Source of the DNA: Granulicella mallensis MP5ACTX8
Lineage (GTDB): Bacteria; Acidobacteriota; Terriglobia; Terriglobales; Acidobacteriaceae
Reading direction: 5' to 3'
Assembly (NCBI RefSeq): GCF_000178955.2
Contig: NC_016631.1
Coordinates: 620,001 to 684,000, forward strand
Length of the DNA stretch: 64,000 bases
Under the pieces are notes generated by a model. That model saw only the letters and a program-made list of their open reading frames with translations. It was not told the origin of the DNA and ran no database searches. The translations under genes were made by a program, and so were the position numbers. Of the stretch, positions 53,637 through 63,090 are shown in pieces (the first letter of the stretch is position 1; every line of letters begins with the position of its first letter).

Positions 53637-54185
53637 ATGGCAGCACGTTTGAAAGAGAAGTACCACAGCGAGATCAAATTGGCCCTGCAGAAGGACCTTG
53701 GCCTCGACAACATTATGGCGGTTCCCAAGCTCGAGAAGATCGTGATCAACATGGGTCTTGGCGAAGCGACACAGAACGTCAAGATCATGGATCCCTTGCT
53801 CGCTGATCTCGGCGCGATTGCCGGCCAGAAGCCGGTCATCACCAAGGCGAAGAAGTCCATCGCAGCCTTCAAACTGCGCGAAGGTATGCCGATCGGTGCG
53901 ATGGTTACCCTTCGCGGCGATACGATGTACGAGTTCCTCGATCGTCTGATCTCGATCGCTCTGCCCCGCGTACGTGACTTCCGTGGTGTTTCGTCCAAGT
54001 CGTTCGATGGACGCGGCAACTACACGCTCGGTCTGCGCGACCAGTTGATCTTCGCTGAAATCGACTACGCGAAGGTGGACAAGACCAAGGGCATGAACGT
54101 CACTATTGTGACCACCGCGCTGGACGACAATGGCGCTCGCTCACTGCTCAAGCACTTCGGCATGCCGTTCCGCCAGGGTGCATAA
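53637..54185 (+). CDS. rplE: 50S ribosomal protein L5
   Basis: 182 residues: [41 protein letters not shown], then [70 protein letters not shown]. Binds 5S rRNA. Confidence 0.97.
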   Translation: MAARLKEKYHSEIKLALQKDLGLDNIMAVPKLEKIVINMGLGEATQNVKIMDPLLADLGAIAGQKPVITKAKKSIAAFKLREGMPIGAMVTLRGDTMYEFLDRLISIALPRVRDFRGVSSKSFDGRGNYTLGLRDQLIFAEIDYAKVDKTKGMNVTIVTTALDDNGARSLLKHFGMPFRQGA

Positions 54186-54251
54186 GCTGTAGGGGCTTCG
54201 GCCTCGAATCGTTTCGATAAGTTTGCAGTAAGATAGAGAGAGTAAAAAGTT

Positions 54252-54437
54252 ATGGCTACTACCGCAAAGCGCGTCAAAGACGCCCGCACGCCGAAGTTCA
54301 AATCACGCCAGCACAACCGCTGCCAGCTTTGCGGCCGTCCGCGCGCTTTCCTGCGCAAGTTCGGCATCTGCCGTCTGTGCTTCCGTGGTCTTGCGCTCAA
54401 GGGCGAGATTCCGGGCGTCGTCAAGTCCAGCTGGTAA
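54252..54437 (+). CDS. rpsN: 30S ribosomal protein S14, zinc-binding type
   Basis: 61 residues, the short type Z form. Two CxxC pairs (CQLC and CRLC) separated by [12 protein letters not shown] bind zinc; ending [18 protein letters not shown] second, zinc-free S14 elsewhere would be expected under zinc control but is not visible here. Confidence 0.96.
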   Translation: MATTAKRVKDARTPKFKSRQHNRCQLCGRPRAFLRKFGICRLCFRGLALKGEIPGVVKSSW

Positions 54438-54637
54438 GCTGTGCAATCGCTTCCACCTGAAAGCACAATGGACATCGGTCCTTGGGCTTTTAGGTGTGGA
54501 ACGGGACTTCAGTCCCGGCCCTCCCTGAGGGTGAGACAAATATCGGCGTGACACGCTGCAAAGCGAACCGCCACAACCATTCCCGCAGGTTCTCCTGGCT
54601 GATCAGTCCGGAGCGAACGGGGGATGAAAGGAAAACG

Positions 54638-55036
54638 ATGAACCTTACCGATCCAGTCGCAGACTTCCTCACGCGCATTCGCAACGCACACCGTGCTCGC
54701 CACCAGAAGCTCGACGCTCCAGCCTCCAAGCTCAAGACTGAGATTGCCCGCATCCTCAAGGAAGAGGGCTACATCGCAAACTACAAGGCCGCCGAAGAAG
54801 AAGGCCAGAAGGTTCTGCGCGTGTACCTGAAGTACGGCCCGAACAACGAGCCGGTGATCCGCGACCTCAAGCGCATCTCGCGTCCCGGCTGCCGTGTGTA
54901 CCTGGGCAAGGACGAGATTCGTCGCGTCCAGGGTGGCCTCGGTATCTCGATCATGACCACCCCCAAGGGTGTCATGACCGGACGTCAGGCCCGTCGCGAA
55001 GGTGTTGGCGGCGAGATTCTCGCAGAAGTCTGGTAG
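54638..55036 (+). CDS. rpsH: 30S ribosomal protein S8
   Basis: 132 residues from ATG 54638 after AAAGGA; a longer frame from 54494 lacks S8 similarity. [46 protein letters not shown], and [29 protein letters not shown] at the end. In E. coli S8 is the translational regulator of the spc operon. Confidence 0.96.
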   Translation: MNLTDPVADFLTRIRNAHRARHQKLDAPASKLKTEIARILKEEGYIANYKAAEEEGQKVLRVYLKYGPNNEPVIRDLKRISRPGCRVYLGKDEIRRVQGGLGISIMTTPKGVMTGRQARREGVGGEILAEVW

Positions 55037-55184
55037 TTCCCAGGACGGCGGTGAGCTTTGGCTCGCCGCTGTCCGTACAAGTTTGAAAGGGCTTTGGCCC
55101 AGGCCCAAGGCGAGCCATAATCGCCGGCTGCAGTGGAACGAAGCCTCAACTCTTCGCGACTCGCAAGCCATAAAGGATTTAGAA

Positions 55185-55724
55185 ATGTCACGTATCGGCA
55201 AGAAGCCCATCACGCTACCTAAGGGCGTCAAGTACACAGTGCAGAGCAATATCTGCGTTGTCGAGGGTCCCAAGGGCAAAGTTAACGCTTTGATTCCCGA
55301 CGGCATCACGCTTTCTGAGAAGGACGGCGTTCTTACTCTCGAGCGTCCCGACGATAAGCACGCTGCGGTCCACGGACTGGCTCGCGCCCTCGTCTTCAAT
55401 GCGGTTGAGGGTGTGACGAATGGCTGGAAGAAGGAGCTTGACGTTGTCGGTATCGGTTACCGCGTCGAGATGAAGGGTAAGGATATGGTCGTGTTCACGC
55501 TCGGCTACTCCCACCCCATCGAGTTCCCCTTGCCTACCGGTATTGAAGTTGCTATCGACCCCAAGCAGACCCATCTTACGGTCTCGGGTATCGATCGCCA
55601 GAAGGTCGGCCAGGTTGCCGCGGATATGCGTTCGCTGCGTAAGCCCGATCCTTACAAGAACAAGGGTGTTCGCTACTCCGACGAGAAGCTCAAGAAGAAG
55701 GTCGGAAAGACGGGCGCTAAGTAA
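55185..55724 (+). CDS. rplF: 50S ribosomal protein L6
   Basis: 179 residues from ATG 55185; the frame is open to 55002 but [18 protein letters not shown] is the true start. [37 protein letters not shown], and [31 protein letters not shown]. Near the factor-binding site. Confidence 0.96.
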   Translation: MSRIGKKPITLPKGVKYTVQSNICVVEGPKGKVNALIPDGITLSEKDGVLTLERPDDKHAAVHGLARALVFNAVEGVTNGWKKELDVVGIGYRVEMKGKDMVVFTLGYSHPIEFPLPTGIEVAIDPKQTHLTVSGIDRQKVGQVAADMRSLRKPDPYKNKGVRYSDEKLKKKVGKTGAK

Positions 55725-55735
55725 TAGGGCGTAGT

Positions 55736-55788
55736 GTCTAGGGTTCAGGGGCCAGAAGGCGATGCTTTCTGGAGCCTGAACCCTAGAC
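55736..55788 (+). repeat. Inverted repeat in the rplF-rplR spacer
   Basis: Arms 55736-55760 and 55764-55788 (gtctagggttcaggg and ccctagac at the ends) pair over about 25 positions with a few mismatches around a 3-nt loop. Unrelated in sequence to the TTCTCAGTT family but in an equivalent place. Confidence 0.75.
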
Positions 55789-55853
55789 CCGACCTCTCAG
55801 CAATTCACCGAACGTCGTCTTCATTGAGGCGACGCCACTAGGAAGGAAAGATC

Positions 55854-56219
55854 ATGATCAATCTCCGCAAACGCAATGACATTCGCCAGCGCGTGCATTT
55901 TCGCATCCGTGCGAAGATCTCCGGCACCGCCGAGCGTCCCCGTCTCAACGTGTATCGCTCGTTGAACCACATCTACACGCAGCTCATCGACGACGCGACC
56001 GGCACCACCATCGTTTCGGCTTCCACCATCAGCAAGAAGGGTGAGGGCAAGACCGCAGGCGGTAACGTTGAAGCCGCAAAGACTGTCGGCAAGCTGATCG
56101 CAGAGCGCGCTCAGGAGAAGGGCATCAAGAAGGTGGTCTTCGATCGCGGCGGTTACCTGTATCACGGTCGCATCAAGGCGCTGGCCGATGCTGCTCGCGA
56201 AGCCGGGCTGGAGTTCTAA
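55854..56219 (+). CDS. rplR: 50S ribosomal protein L18
   Basis: 121 residues: [43 protein letters not shown], then [29 protein letters not shown]. Binds 5S rRNA with L5. Confidence 0.96.
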   Translation: MINLRKRNDIRQRVHFRIRAKISGTAERPRLNVYRSLNHIYTQLIDDATGTTIVSASTISKKGEGKTAGGNVEAAKTVGKLIAERAQEKGIKKVVFDRGGYLYHGRIKALADAAREAGLEF

Positions 56220-56263
56220 GGTTTGCTGTCAGGCGCACCGCGCCAGAAGGATTAAGGAAAATA

Positions 56264-56770
56264 ATGGTTACGAAGAAGAGACTCGACGGCAACCGGATGA
56301 ACCTCAAGGATGAGGTCGTCTCCATCAACCGCGTCACCAAGGTCGTCAAGGGCGGCAAGAACATGTCGTTTGCCGCACTGGTCATCGTTGGCGACGCCGC
56401 TGAAGGCGTAGTCGGCTACGGCTCCGGCAAGGCCAAGGAAGTGCCCCAGGCTATCCGCAAGGGCATTGAAGCGGCGAAGAAGAACCTGATCAAGGTCAAC
56501 CTGACGGAGTACACGATTCCGCACCAGGTGCTTGGCCACTTCGGTTCGGGTGAAGTTCTGTTGAAGCCCGCTCCTGAAGGTACGGGCGTCATCGCCGGCA
56601 AGACGGTACGCGCCGTCATGACCGCAGCCGGTGTGCAGAACGTGCTGACCAAGAGCCTTGGCTCGGCCAATCCGCACAACGTGATCAAGGCCACCTTCGA
56701 CGCGCTCACCCAGCTTCGCGATCGCGCTGAAGTTGCCGCTTTGCGTGGCAAGTCAGTCGACGAGTTGTAA
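56264..56770 (+). CDS. rpsE: 30S ribosomal protein S5
   Basis: 168 residues: [65 protein letters not shown], with [48 protein letters not shown]. The ram/spectinomycin loop ([10 protein letters not shown]) is normal. A gcgacc/ggtcgc hairpin lies in the next spacer. Confidence 0.96.
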   Translation: MVTKKRLDGNRMNLKDEVVSINRVTKVVKGGKNMSFAALVIVGDAAEGVVGYGSGKAKEVPQAIRKGIEAAKKNLIKVNLTEYTIPHQVLGHFGSGEVLLKPAPEGTGVIAGKTVRAVMTAAGVQNVLTKSLGSANPHNVIKATFDALTQLRDRAEVAALRGKSVDEL

Positions 56771-56851
56771 GAACTTCGGAGAGAGCAGCGACCCTTTGGG
56801 GTCGCGGTTTCCTCCACAGAAATGTAGAGGCTTTGGCCTCGGAGAAGAACA

Positions 56852-57037
56852 ATGGCAGCCGAAAACAAGATCAAACTCCAGTACTTCCGCTCGCAGATCT
56901 GCACGCCCGTCAAGCACAAGCTTGTCGTCAAGGGCCTGGGCTTCACGCGCCTGAATCAGATTGTTGAACGCGAAGATACACCGTCGATCCGCGGTATGGT
57001 GAATAAGATTCCTCACCTCGTCCGTATCGTCAACTAG
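56852..57037 (+). CDS. rpmD: 50S ribosomal protein L30
   Basis: 61 residues: KIKLQYFRSQICTPVKHKLVVKGLGFTRLNQIVEREDTPSIRGMVNKIPHLVRIV. The opening deviates from the usual 'VKQVRSxIG' but the GLGFxRLNQ.VERxDTPSIRGMVNKIPHLV part is typical. Confidence 0.94.
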   Translation: MAAENKIKLQYFRSQICTPVKHKLVVKGLGFTRLNQIVEREDTPSIRGMVNKIPHLVRIVN

Positions 57038-57045
57038 TGAAATGT

Positions 57046-57115
57046 TCTCAGCGGTTGGTTCTCGGTTGTCAGTGAGAATGCAAAGAAGCTGAGAACCGCG
57101 AACGGAGAACTGACA
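57046..57115 (+). repeat. Intercistronic inverted repeat, TTCTCAGTT family, copy 3 (rpmD-rplO)
   Basis: The spacer reads ttctcagcggttgg, ttctcggttgtcagtgagaa, then gctgagaaccgcgaacggag and aactgacatctcc. Arms match imperfectly; similarity to copy 2 in order and spacing is clear. Confidence 0.65.
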
Positions 57116-57165
57116 TCTCCGCAACAGATGCGAGTCGGCCACAGGCCGGCGTTAGCGAGGAAATC

Positions 57166-57630
57166 ATGGCACTTAATCTCAGCAATCTCAAAGCGCCCAA
57201 AAAGGCGAATGAAAATAAGAAGCGCGTTGGCCGCGGTATGGGCTCGGGTATGGGTAAGACCTCGACTCGCGGTCACAAGGGGCAGGGTTCGCGTTCGGGC
57301 TCCAGCCTGATGCGCGGTTTTGAAGGCGGCCAGATGCCGCTGCACCGCCGCCTGCCGAAGCGTGGCTTCACCAACATCTTCCGCGTCGAATACGCCGTTC
57401 TCGGCCTCGACCGCATCGCCGAGCTGAACGAGAGCGAACTCACGCTTGAGAAGCTCACCGAGCACGGAATCTTGAAGAAGCGCAACGGCCTGGTGAAGGT
57501 CCTCGCGAACGGCGAGCTGAAGTCGGCTGTCACGGTGCATGCTCACAAGTTCTCGAAGGCTGCCTTGAAGGCTATCGAGGCTGCCGGCGGCAAGGCTATC
57601 GTTGTTGGCGAGCCTGTTTCCGCTGCCTAA
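57166..57630 (+). CDS. rplO: 50S ribosomal protein L15
   Basis: 154 residues: LNLSNLKAPKKANENKKRVGRGMGSGMGKTSTRGHKGQGSRSGSSLMRGFEGGQMPLHRRLPKRGFTN, the usual Gly/Arg-rich extension through 23S, and the later NGLVKVLANGELKSAVTVHAHKFSKAALKAIEAAGGKAIVV. Confidence 0.96.
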   Translation: MALNLSNLKAPKKANENKKRVGRGMGSGMGKTSTRGHKGQGSRSGSSLMRGFEGGQMPLHRRLPKRGFTNIFRVEYAVLGLDRIAELNESELTLEKLTEHGILKKRNGLVKVLANGELKSAVTVHAHKFSKAALKAIEAAGGKAIVVGEPVSAA

Positions 57631-57639
57631 TGGTTCATG

Positions 57640-57661
57640 GGCCGGGGCATGAGCCCCGGCC
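57640..57661 (+). terminator. GC-rich hairpin between rplO and secY, terminator-like
   Basis: ggccggggc (57640-57648) pairs perfectly with gccccggcc (57653-57661), followed by ttgttatgt. A partial T-run makes attenuation possible; full termination would silence secY-adk-map unless another promoter lies in 57662-57795. Confidence 0.55.
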
Positions 57662-57795
57662 TTGTTATGTGAACGCGAATTTCCGCGTAGAATGTTTCTC
57701 AAGAACCCCAGCAGAGATCGGTTCCGCTGAAACAGTGTGCGGTACTCTGCCTGAAGCTTCGAAATCCGAAATTCGGTTTAAGGCCTTCTTCCACG

Positions 57796-59208
57796 ATGCT
57801 CGAGAAATTCCTCAACATCTTCCGTATCCGCGACCTGCGCAATCGCATTGGCTTTACGCTCGGGATGCTCGCGATCTACCGCCTGGGTGGACATATTCCT
57901 ACGCCCGGCATCAACGCCGACATGGTCGCGCAGTTCTTCAATCAGAACTCCGGCTCGGCTCTGGGACTGCTCGATCTGTTCAATGGCGGCAACCTGCGTA
58001 AAGCAACAATCTTCGCGCTGGGCATCATGCCTTACATTACGGCGTCGATCATCTTCCAGTTGCTCACGGTTATCTATGAGCCGTTGGCGAAGCTGCAGAA
58101 GGAAGGCGAGCTTGGCCGCCGTAAGATCACCCAGTGGACGCGCTACGTCACGGTGGTTCTTGCAGTTGTGCAGAGCTTCTTCATCGCTCTGACTTTGACG
58201 AGCACGCAGGCTGGCCAGTCGATGGTCAATGTCAGCCGCGGCCAGTTTATTCCGCTCTGCGTGATTACCCTGACTTGCGGTACAGCCTTCATCATGTGGC
58301 TGGGCGAGCAGATCACCGAGCGCGGTATCGGTAATGGCATGTCGCTGTTGATCTTTACCGGCATCGTCGTTGGTTTGCCACGCGGCATCGAAGATCTCTA
58401 CCAGAAGGCTCACACGGCTGTCTGGGGTGGCTTTACTCCCATCGCGATTGGGCTGATCATCGCCATGATGATCGCGGTTGTGGCCTTCATCGTTTTTGTG
58501 GAACGCTCCGAGCGCCGTATTCCGATTCAGTCGGCTAAGCGCATGGTCGGTCGCCGTATGGCTGCACCGGATTCCAGCTTCCTGCCGCTCAAGGTGAACT
58601 CCGGCGGCGTTATGCCGGTGATCTTCGCCAGCTCGATCCTGTCGTTCCCGCTGTTGTTGCAGGGTGTCAGCCTCTTCGGCTCAGGCCCTCTCCGCGACAA
58701 CAAGTACTTTGGTCCCATCTTTACCAACCTTGCGCCGTCCGAGCCCTGGTATGAAGTGCTGTACATTGCGGCGATCATCTTCTTCGCGTACTTCTATATC
58801 TCGATCATCTTCCGTCCGGACGATATCGCGGACAACATGCGCAAGTACGGCAGCTTCATCCCCGGCATCCGTCCAGGTAAGCGTACCTCCGACTTCATCA
58901 ATGATGTGCTGACACGCATCACCCTGGTCGGTGCTATCTACCTCGTCATCATCTCGATCATTCCGACGCTGCTGATCAGCGGTATCCACTTCAACCACCT
59001 GTGGCTCGTTGGCAAGTTCTTCGATACCCTGCCGTCGTGGACCACCAATGGTCTTGGAGTGAACTTCTACTTCGGCGGCACATCGTTGCTGATCGTTGTG
59101 GGTGTTGCCATGGATACGGTGCAGCAGATCGAATCGCAACTGATCATGCGCCACTATGAAGGCTTCACGCCCAAGTCCGGGCGTATTCGTGGCCGCCGTA
59201 GCTGGTAG
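57796..59208 (+). CDS. secY: Preprotein translocase subunit SecY
   Basis: 470 residues with ten membrane helices. MLEKFLNIFRIRDLRNRIGFTLGMLAIYRLGGHIPTPGIN, then IMPYITASIIFQLLTVIYEPLAKLQKEGELGRRKITQWTRYVTVVLAVVQ, RGIGNGMSLLIFTGIV, SFLPLKVNSGGVMPVIFASSILSFP, and YFYISIIFRPDDIADNMRKYGSFIPGIRPGKRT (cytoplasmic loops for SecA/ribosome). Channel of the Sec system. Confidence 0.95.
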   Translation: MLEKFLNIFRIRDLRNRIGFTLGMLAIYRLGGHIPTPGINADMVAQFFNQNSGSALGLLDLFNGGNLRKATIFALGIMPYITASIIFQLLTVIYEPLAKLQKEGELGRRKITQWTRYVTVVLAVVQSFFIALTLTSTQAGQSMVNVSRGQFIPLCVITLTCGTAFIMWLGEQITERGIGNGMSLLIFTGIVVGLPRGIEDLYQKAHTAVWGGFTPIAIGLIIAMMIAVVAFIVFVERSERRIPIQSAKRMVGRRMAAPDSSFLPLKVNSGGVMPVIFASSILSFPLLLQGVSLFGSGPLRDNKYFGPIFTNLAPSEPWYEVLYIAAIIFFAYFYISIIFRPDDIADNMRKYGSFIPGIRPGKRTSDFINDVLTRITLVGAIYLVIISIIPTLLISGIHFNHLWLVGKFFDTLPSWTTNGLGVNFYFGGTSLLIVVGVAMDTVQQIESQLIMRHYEGFTPKSGRIRGRRSW

Positions 59209-59229
59209 TTTCAAACTCGTTTGACGCAG

Positions 59230-59261
59230 GAACCCACGTCTGCAGGTCTGGGCGTGGGTTC
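59230..59261 (+). terminator. Hairpin between secY and adk
   Basis: gaacccacg (59230-59238) pairs perfectly with cgtgggttc (59253-59261); ttacgttgtt follows. Weak terminator or stabiliser. Confidence 0.45.
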
Positions 59262-59346
59262 TTACGTTGTTCGTTCATCCTTTGTCTCTTCTTCAAGGTA
59301 GAACGATGAACCTCTTCACCCTTGTTCTTCATCAAAGCTGAGTCCT

Positions 59347-60054
59347 ATGTCTAGACCCCTTCCCAACGCGAGCGATTTCCTTCCCGGCCCTGTACTGTTG
59401 CTCGGGGCACCCGGAGTGGGCAAAGGCACGCAGGCCAAGCTCTTGATGGATGAGTTCAACATCCCTCAGATCTCTACCGGTGATCTGCTGCGCGAGCATC
59501 GGCGCAATCACACGCCGCTTGGCATGCTTGCCGATGAGCTGATGAGCCAGGGCAAGCTGGTTCCCGACGATCTCGTCAACCAGATGGTTGCAGTTCGTTT
59601 TCAGGACCCTGATACCCAGCACGGCTACATCCTGGATGGCTTTCCGCGCACACTCAACCAGGCGGAGTGGCTCGACGGTCAACTTGTTGCCTACCTGCTG
59701 CCGGTTGTCGCGGTCAATATTGTTGTCGACGAAAAGGTCCTGTTGGAGCGCATTACCGGGCGGCGTATCTCTCCCGCCGGGCGCATCTACAACATCTACA
59801 CCACTCCGCCTAAGGTTGAAGGCATCTGTGATGTCGATGGCAGCAAGCTCGAACAGCGCGCTGACGATACGGAAGAGGTCTTTCATGAGCGCATGAAGAC
59901 CTTCCGGGTCAAGACGGCGGCTGTCATCGAATACTATCGTTCACACGGAAATCGCTTTGCCGAGGTCGATGGAGATCGTCCTGTCGACGAGGTAACAAAA
60001 GGTATCCGTGCCGCGCTTTTGAAGCTTCGGCATCATCCGGAAAACGGAGAATAA
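59347..60054 (+). CDS. adk: Adenylate kinase
   Basis: 235 residues from ATG 59347. An N-terminal extension (MSRPLPNASDFLPGP) precedes the P-loop LLLGAPGVGKGTQAK; ISTGDLLREH, LDGFPRTLNQAEWL and the lid GRRISPAGRIYNIYTTPPKVEGICDVDGSKLEQRADD follow. Lid length equals that of zinc-type kinases, but only one Cys (GICD) remains, so zinc is not bound. Interconverts ATP, ADP and AMP. Confidence 0.94.
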   Translation: MSRPLPNASDFLPGPVLLLGAPGVGKGTQAKLLMDEFNIPQISTGDLLREHRRNHTPLGMLADELMSQGKLVPDDLVNQMVAVRFQDPDTQHGYILDGFPRTLNQAEWLDGQLVAYLLPVVAVNIVVDEKVLLERITGRRISPAGRIYNIYTTPPKVEGICDVDGSKLEQRADDTEEVFHERMKTFRVKTAAVIEYYRSHGNRFAEVDGDRPVDEVTKGIRAALLKLRHHPENGE

Positions 60055-60122
60055 AGATTGAGAGAGGAGAGCCCTTGCGCTCCCTCTCTGCGTACGACTT
60101 TCAACGTTCCACCACTGAATTT

Positions 60123-60872
60123 ATGGCTATTCTCATCAAATCCGCTGCCGAGATCGAAAAGATGCGCATCTCCGGCATTGCCCTACGCAAAGTACACGAG
60201 GCTGTGAAGTCTGTAGTTCGCGCCGGTGTGACCACCATGGACCTGGAACGCGCGGCTGAAGCCAAGGTCGCAGAGCTTGGAGCGAAGGCTGCCTTCAAGG
60301 GATACCACGGGTATCCGGCGGTGCTTTGCACCTCGGTGAACGAAGAGGTCATCCACGGCATTCCAAGCGAACGGCGTACGCTGCGCGAGGGCGATGTCGT
60401 CTCCGTGGATTGCGGCGTCATCGTCGATGGCTATTACTCCGACTGTGCCGTGACCTATCCGGTCGGCAAGCTCAGCCCTGCGGTTGCCAAGTTGCTGCGC
60501 GTTACCGAGGCTTCGCTCTATGCGGCCATCGATAAGGCTGTTGTTGGCGGCCGTCTCTTCGATATCTCCCACGCTGTACAGAGCATGTGTGAAAAAGAAG
60601 GCTACGGCATTGTGCGCGAGTTTGTGGGCCACGGTATCGGCAAGTCGATGCACGAAGACCCGCAGGTGCCTAACTTCGGAGACCCCGGCAAGGGGCCTCG
60701 CCTGAAGGCCGGCATGGTGCTGGCGATCGAGCCGATGATCAATGCAGGCACGGCCGAGGTGAAGGTACTTGAGGATGGCTGGACCGCCATTACGACCGAT
60801 GGAAGCGTCAGCGCCCACTTCGAGCATACGGTTGCCATTACCAACGATGGCCCGGTTATCTTGACGCTTTAG
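60123..60872 (+). CDS. map: Methionine aminopeptidase, type I
   Basis: 249 residues from ATG 60123 (MAILIKSAAEIEKMRISG); an earlier in-frame codon at 60075 is not in the family pattern. Metal ligands appear as VDCGVIVDGYYSDCAVTYPVG (two Asp), GHGIGKSMHEDPQVPNFG (His), AIEPMI (Glu) and SAHFEHTVAIT (Glu). Removes N-terminal Met from new proteins. Last gene of the superoperon; in many bacteria infA and rpmJ would follow. Confidence 0.95.
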   Translation: MAILIKSAAEIEKMRISGIALRKVHEAVKSVVRAGVTTMDLERAAEAKVAELGAKAAFKGYHGYPAVLCTSVNEEVIHGIPSERRTLREGDVVSVDCGVIVDGYYSDCAVTYPVGKLSPAVAKLLRVTEASLYAAIDKAVVGGRLFDISHAVQSMCEKEGYGIVREFVGHGIGKSMHEDPQVPNFGDPGKGPRLKAGMVLAIEPMINAGTAEVKVLEDGWTAITTDGSVSAHFEHTVAITNDGPVILTL

Positions 60873-60900
60873 TTCCTCTTATCTTTACATTTGTGATTGC

Positions 60901-60940
60901 AGCTAAGGGCCCCTGTAGAGCAGGGGCCCTTAGCTATTTT
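60901..60940 (+). terminator. Terminator of the ribosomal superoperon
   Basis: agctaagggcccctg (60901-60915) pairs perfectly with caggggcccttagct (60921-60935), then atttt. 15-bp stem, strong intrinsic terminator, 29 bp after the map stop codon. Confidence 0.85.
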
Positions 60941-61006
60941 GATTCGATGTGCTCGTATCTGAGTTCTGCGATGACGCGTTGTGGTGATGCATAAGAAAGC
61001 AAGGCG

Positions 61007-62845
61007 CTACAACCTGCAGATCAAAAGTTCGCGCTCATAGATCATCTCCGGTGGTAGATGGTCATGCAGAGCGAGGAACAGTTCTTCGTGTCCCATCACT
61101 TCGTGGCGCCAGGCTGCGCGATCTACCTTCTGCAACTCGTCGAATCGATCGCGAGGCATGTCCAGGCCGTTCCAGTTCATGTCTTCGTAGTGCGGTGTCC
61201 AGCCGATGGAAGTCTCCTTACCCTGGGCGCGTCCGCGCACTCGGTCGACGATCCACTTGAGGACGCGCATGTTTTCGCTGAAGCCGGGCCACAGGAACTT
61301 GCCGTTCTCATCCTTGCGGAACCAGTTGACGTGGAAGACGCGCGGCGTGGCGGAGAGCTCGCGCTGCATCTTGAGCCAGTGCCGGAAGTAATCACCCATG
61401 TGATAGCCGCAGAAGGGAAGCATGGCCATCGGGTCGCGGCGCACCTTGCCCAGCGCGCCGCCAGCGGCAGCGGTGGTCTCAGAGCCCATCGTCGCACCGA
61501 GATAGACGCCTGACGACCAGTTGAAGGCCTGGAAGACCAGCGGGATGGTCGAGGCGCGGCGGCCGCCGAAGAGAAATGCTGAGATGGGAACGCCATTGGG
61601 CGATTCCCAGGCGGCCAGGTCGATGCTTGGGCACTGCACGGCGGGTGCGGTGAAGCGGCCGTTCGGATGCGCGGCAGGTTTGCCTGTCTCGCGGCCAATC
61701 TCCGGTGTCCAGAGCTCGCCACGCCAGTCGAGGCACTCGGCGGGCGGCTCATCGGTCATGCCCTCCCACCAGACGCCGCCTTCCGGTGTCAGCGCGACGT
61801 TAGTAAAGATCGTATTGCGGCTGAGTGTCGCCATGGCGTTCGGGTTGGTCTTGCCGCTGGTGCCGGGAGCTACGCCGAAGAAGCCCGCCTCTGGGTTGAT
61901 GGCGCGGAGCTGGCCTGTGGCATCCGGCTTGATCCACGCGATGTCGTCGCCTACGGTCCACACCTTCCAGCCGTCGAAGCCTTCGGGAGGAATCATCATC
62001 GCGAAGTTGGTCTTGCCGCAGGCGGAGGGGAATGCCGCAGCTACGTATGTCTTTTCTCCCTGGGGAGATTCCACGCCGAGGATGAGCATGTGTTCCGCCA
62101 TCCAGCCTTCATCGCGAGCGATGTTGGAGGCGATGCGTAAGGCAAAGCATTTCTTGCCTAACAGGGCATTGCCGCCGTAGCCCGAGCCGTAGCTCCAGAT
62201 CTCGCGCGTCTCCGGGAAGTGGACGATGTACTTGGTGTCGTTCTGCGGCCAGGACACGTCCTGCTGGCCGGGCGCCAGCGGGGCGCCGACGGTGTGCATG
62301 CAGGGGACGACACGCTTCACATCTTTATCGATCTCGGCAAATACCGGAGCACCGACCCTGGCCATGATTCGCATGTTCACTACGGCATAGGCAGAGTCTG
62401 TGAGTTGCACCCCGATCTGGGACATGGGCGAGCCGATAGGCCCCATCGAGTAAGGCAGAACGTACATGGTTCTGCCGCGCATCGCTCCGCGAAACAACTG
62501 CTTCAGCTTTTTGCGCATGACGAACGGATCTTCCCAGTTGTTCGTCGGTCCGGCGTTGTCCTTGGACAGCGAGCAGATGAACGTACGATCTTCCACGCGC
62601 GCGACATCGTTCGGAGAGGAGCGAGCGTAGTAGCACCCGGGCCACAGCTCCTGGTTCAGCTTGATGAAGGTTCCTGCGTCGACGAGCTGACGGCAGAGAT
62701 ACTCATTCTCTTCCGCGGAGCCGTCGATCCAATGGATCGCTGCCGGCTGCGTGAGTTCAGCCATCTTTTCGACCCAGCGGATCAGGTGTTTGTTGGTAGT
62801 CAGAATACGAGTTGAAGCCAATGGGCTTTTTGTTGCCGCAGACAT
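61007..62845 (-). CDS. pckG: Phosphoenolpyruvate carboxykinase (GTP)
   Basis: 612 residues. Start ATG 62845 ([11 protein letters not shown]), with GGAGGAAACC; an upstream GTG at 62857 only overlaps that site. GTP-type marks: [22 protein letters not shown], the P-loop [13 protein letters not shown], the guanine-binding end and [14 protein letters not shown]. It converts oxaloacetate and GTP to phosphoenolpyruvate and CO2 in gluconeogenesis. Convergent with the ribosomal operon, monocistronic. Confidence 0.94.
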   Translation of the reverse strand: MSAATKSPLASTRILTTNKHLIRWVEKMAELTQPAAIHWIDGSAEENEYLCRQLVDAGTFIKLNQELWPGCYYARSSPNDVARVEDRTFICSLSKDNAGPTNNWEDPFVMRKKLKQLFRGAMRGRTMYVLPYSMGPIGSPMSQIGVQLTDSAYAVVNMRIMARVGAPVFAEIDKDVKRVVPCMHTVGAPLAPGQQDVSWPQNDTKYIVHFPETREIWSYGSGYGGNALLGKKCFALRIASNIARDEGWMAEHMLILGVESPQGEKTYVAAAFPSACGKTNFAMMIPPEGFDGWKVWTVGDDIAWIKPDATGQLRAINPEAGFFGVAPGTSGKTNPNAMATLSRNTIFTNVALTPEGGVWWEGMTDEPPAECLDWRGELWTPEIGRETGKPAAHPNGRFTAPAVQCPSIDLAAWESPNGVPISAFLFGGRRASTIPLVFQAFNWSSGVYLGATMGSETTAAAGGALGKVRRDPMAMLPFCGYHMGDYFRHWLKMQRELSATPRVFHVNWFRKDENGKFLWPGFSENMRVLKWIVDRVRGRAQGKETSIGWTPHYEDMNWNGLDMPRDRFDELQKVDRAAWRHEVMGHEELFLALHDHLPPEMIYERELLICRL

Positions 62846-63090
62846 GGTTTCCTCCACCCTCGGAAGGGATGCAAAAACACTAGAGCAGCCAGGGTACGCC
62901 TGTCGTCAAGACACCCCAGAAATGTCTCAAGAAAAAGCAAAAACGAGCGGTTATCGAAGAGATGACGCCTGTCAGGGGCTTTTGGAGCTGTGAGCCCCAC
63001 CGTTTGAGGGGCTAGGGACTGTCTGGCGAATCGGGGACAACGGCATTCGGCCGAGACCAAGATTGATGGACACACAGCTTTTGTTTCATG
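62846..63090. other. Intergenic, upstream of pckG
   Basis: 245 bp, presumably the pckG promoter region. Only a short hairpin (agcccc against ggggct around 62992-63012) is visible. No gene. Confidence 0.35.
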
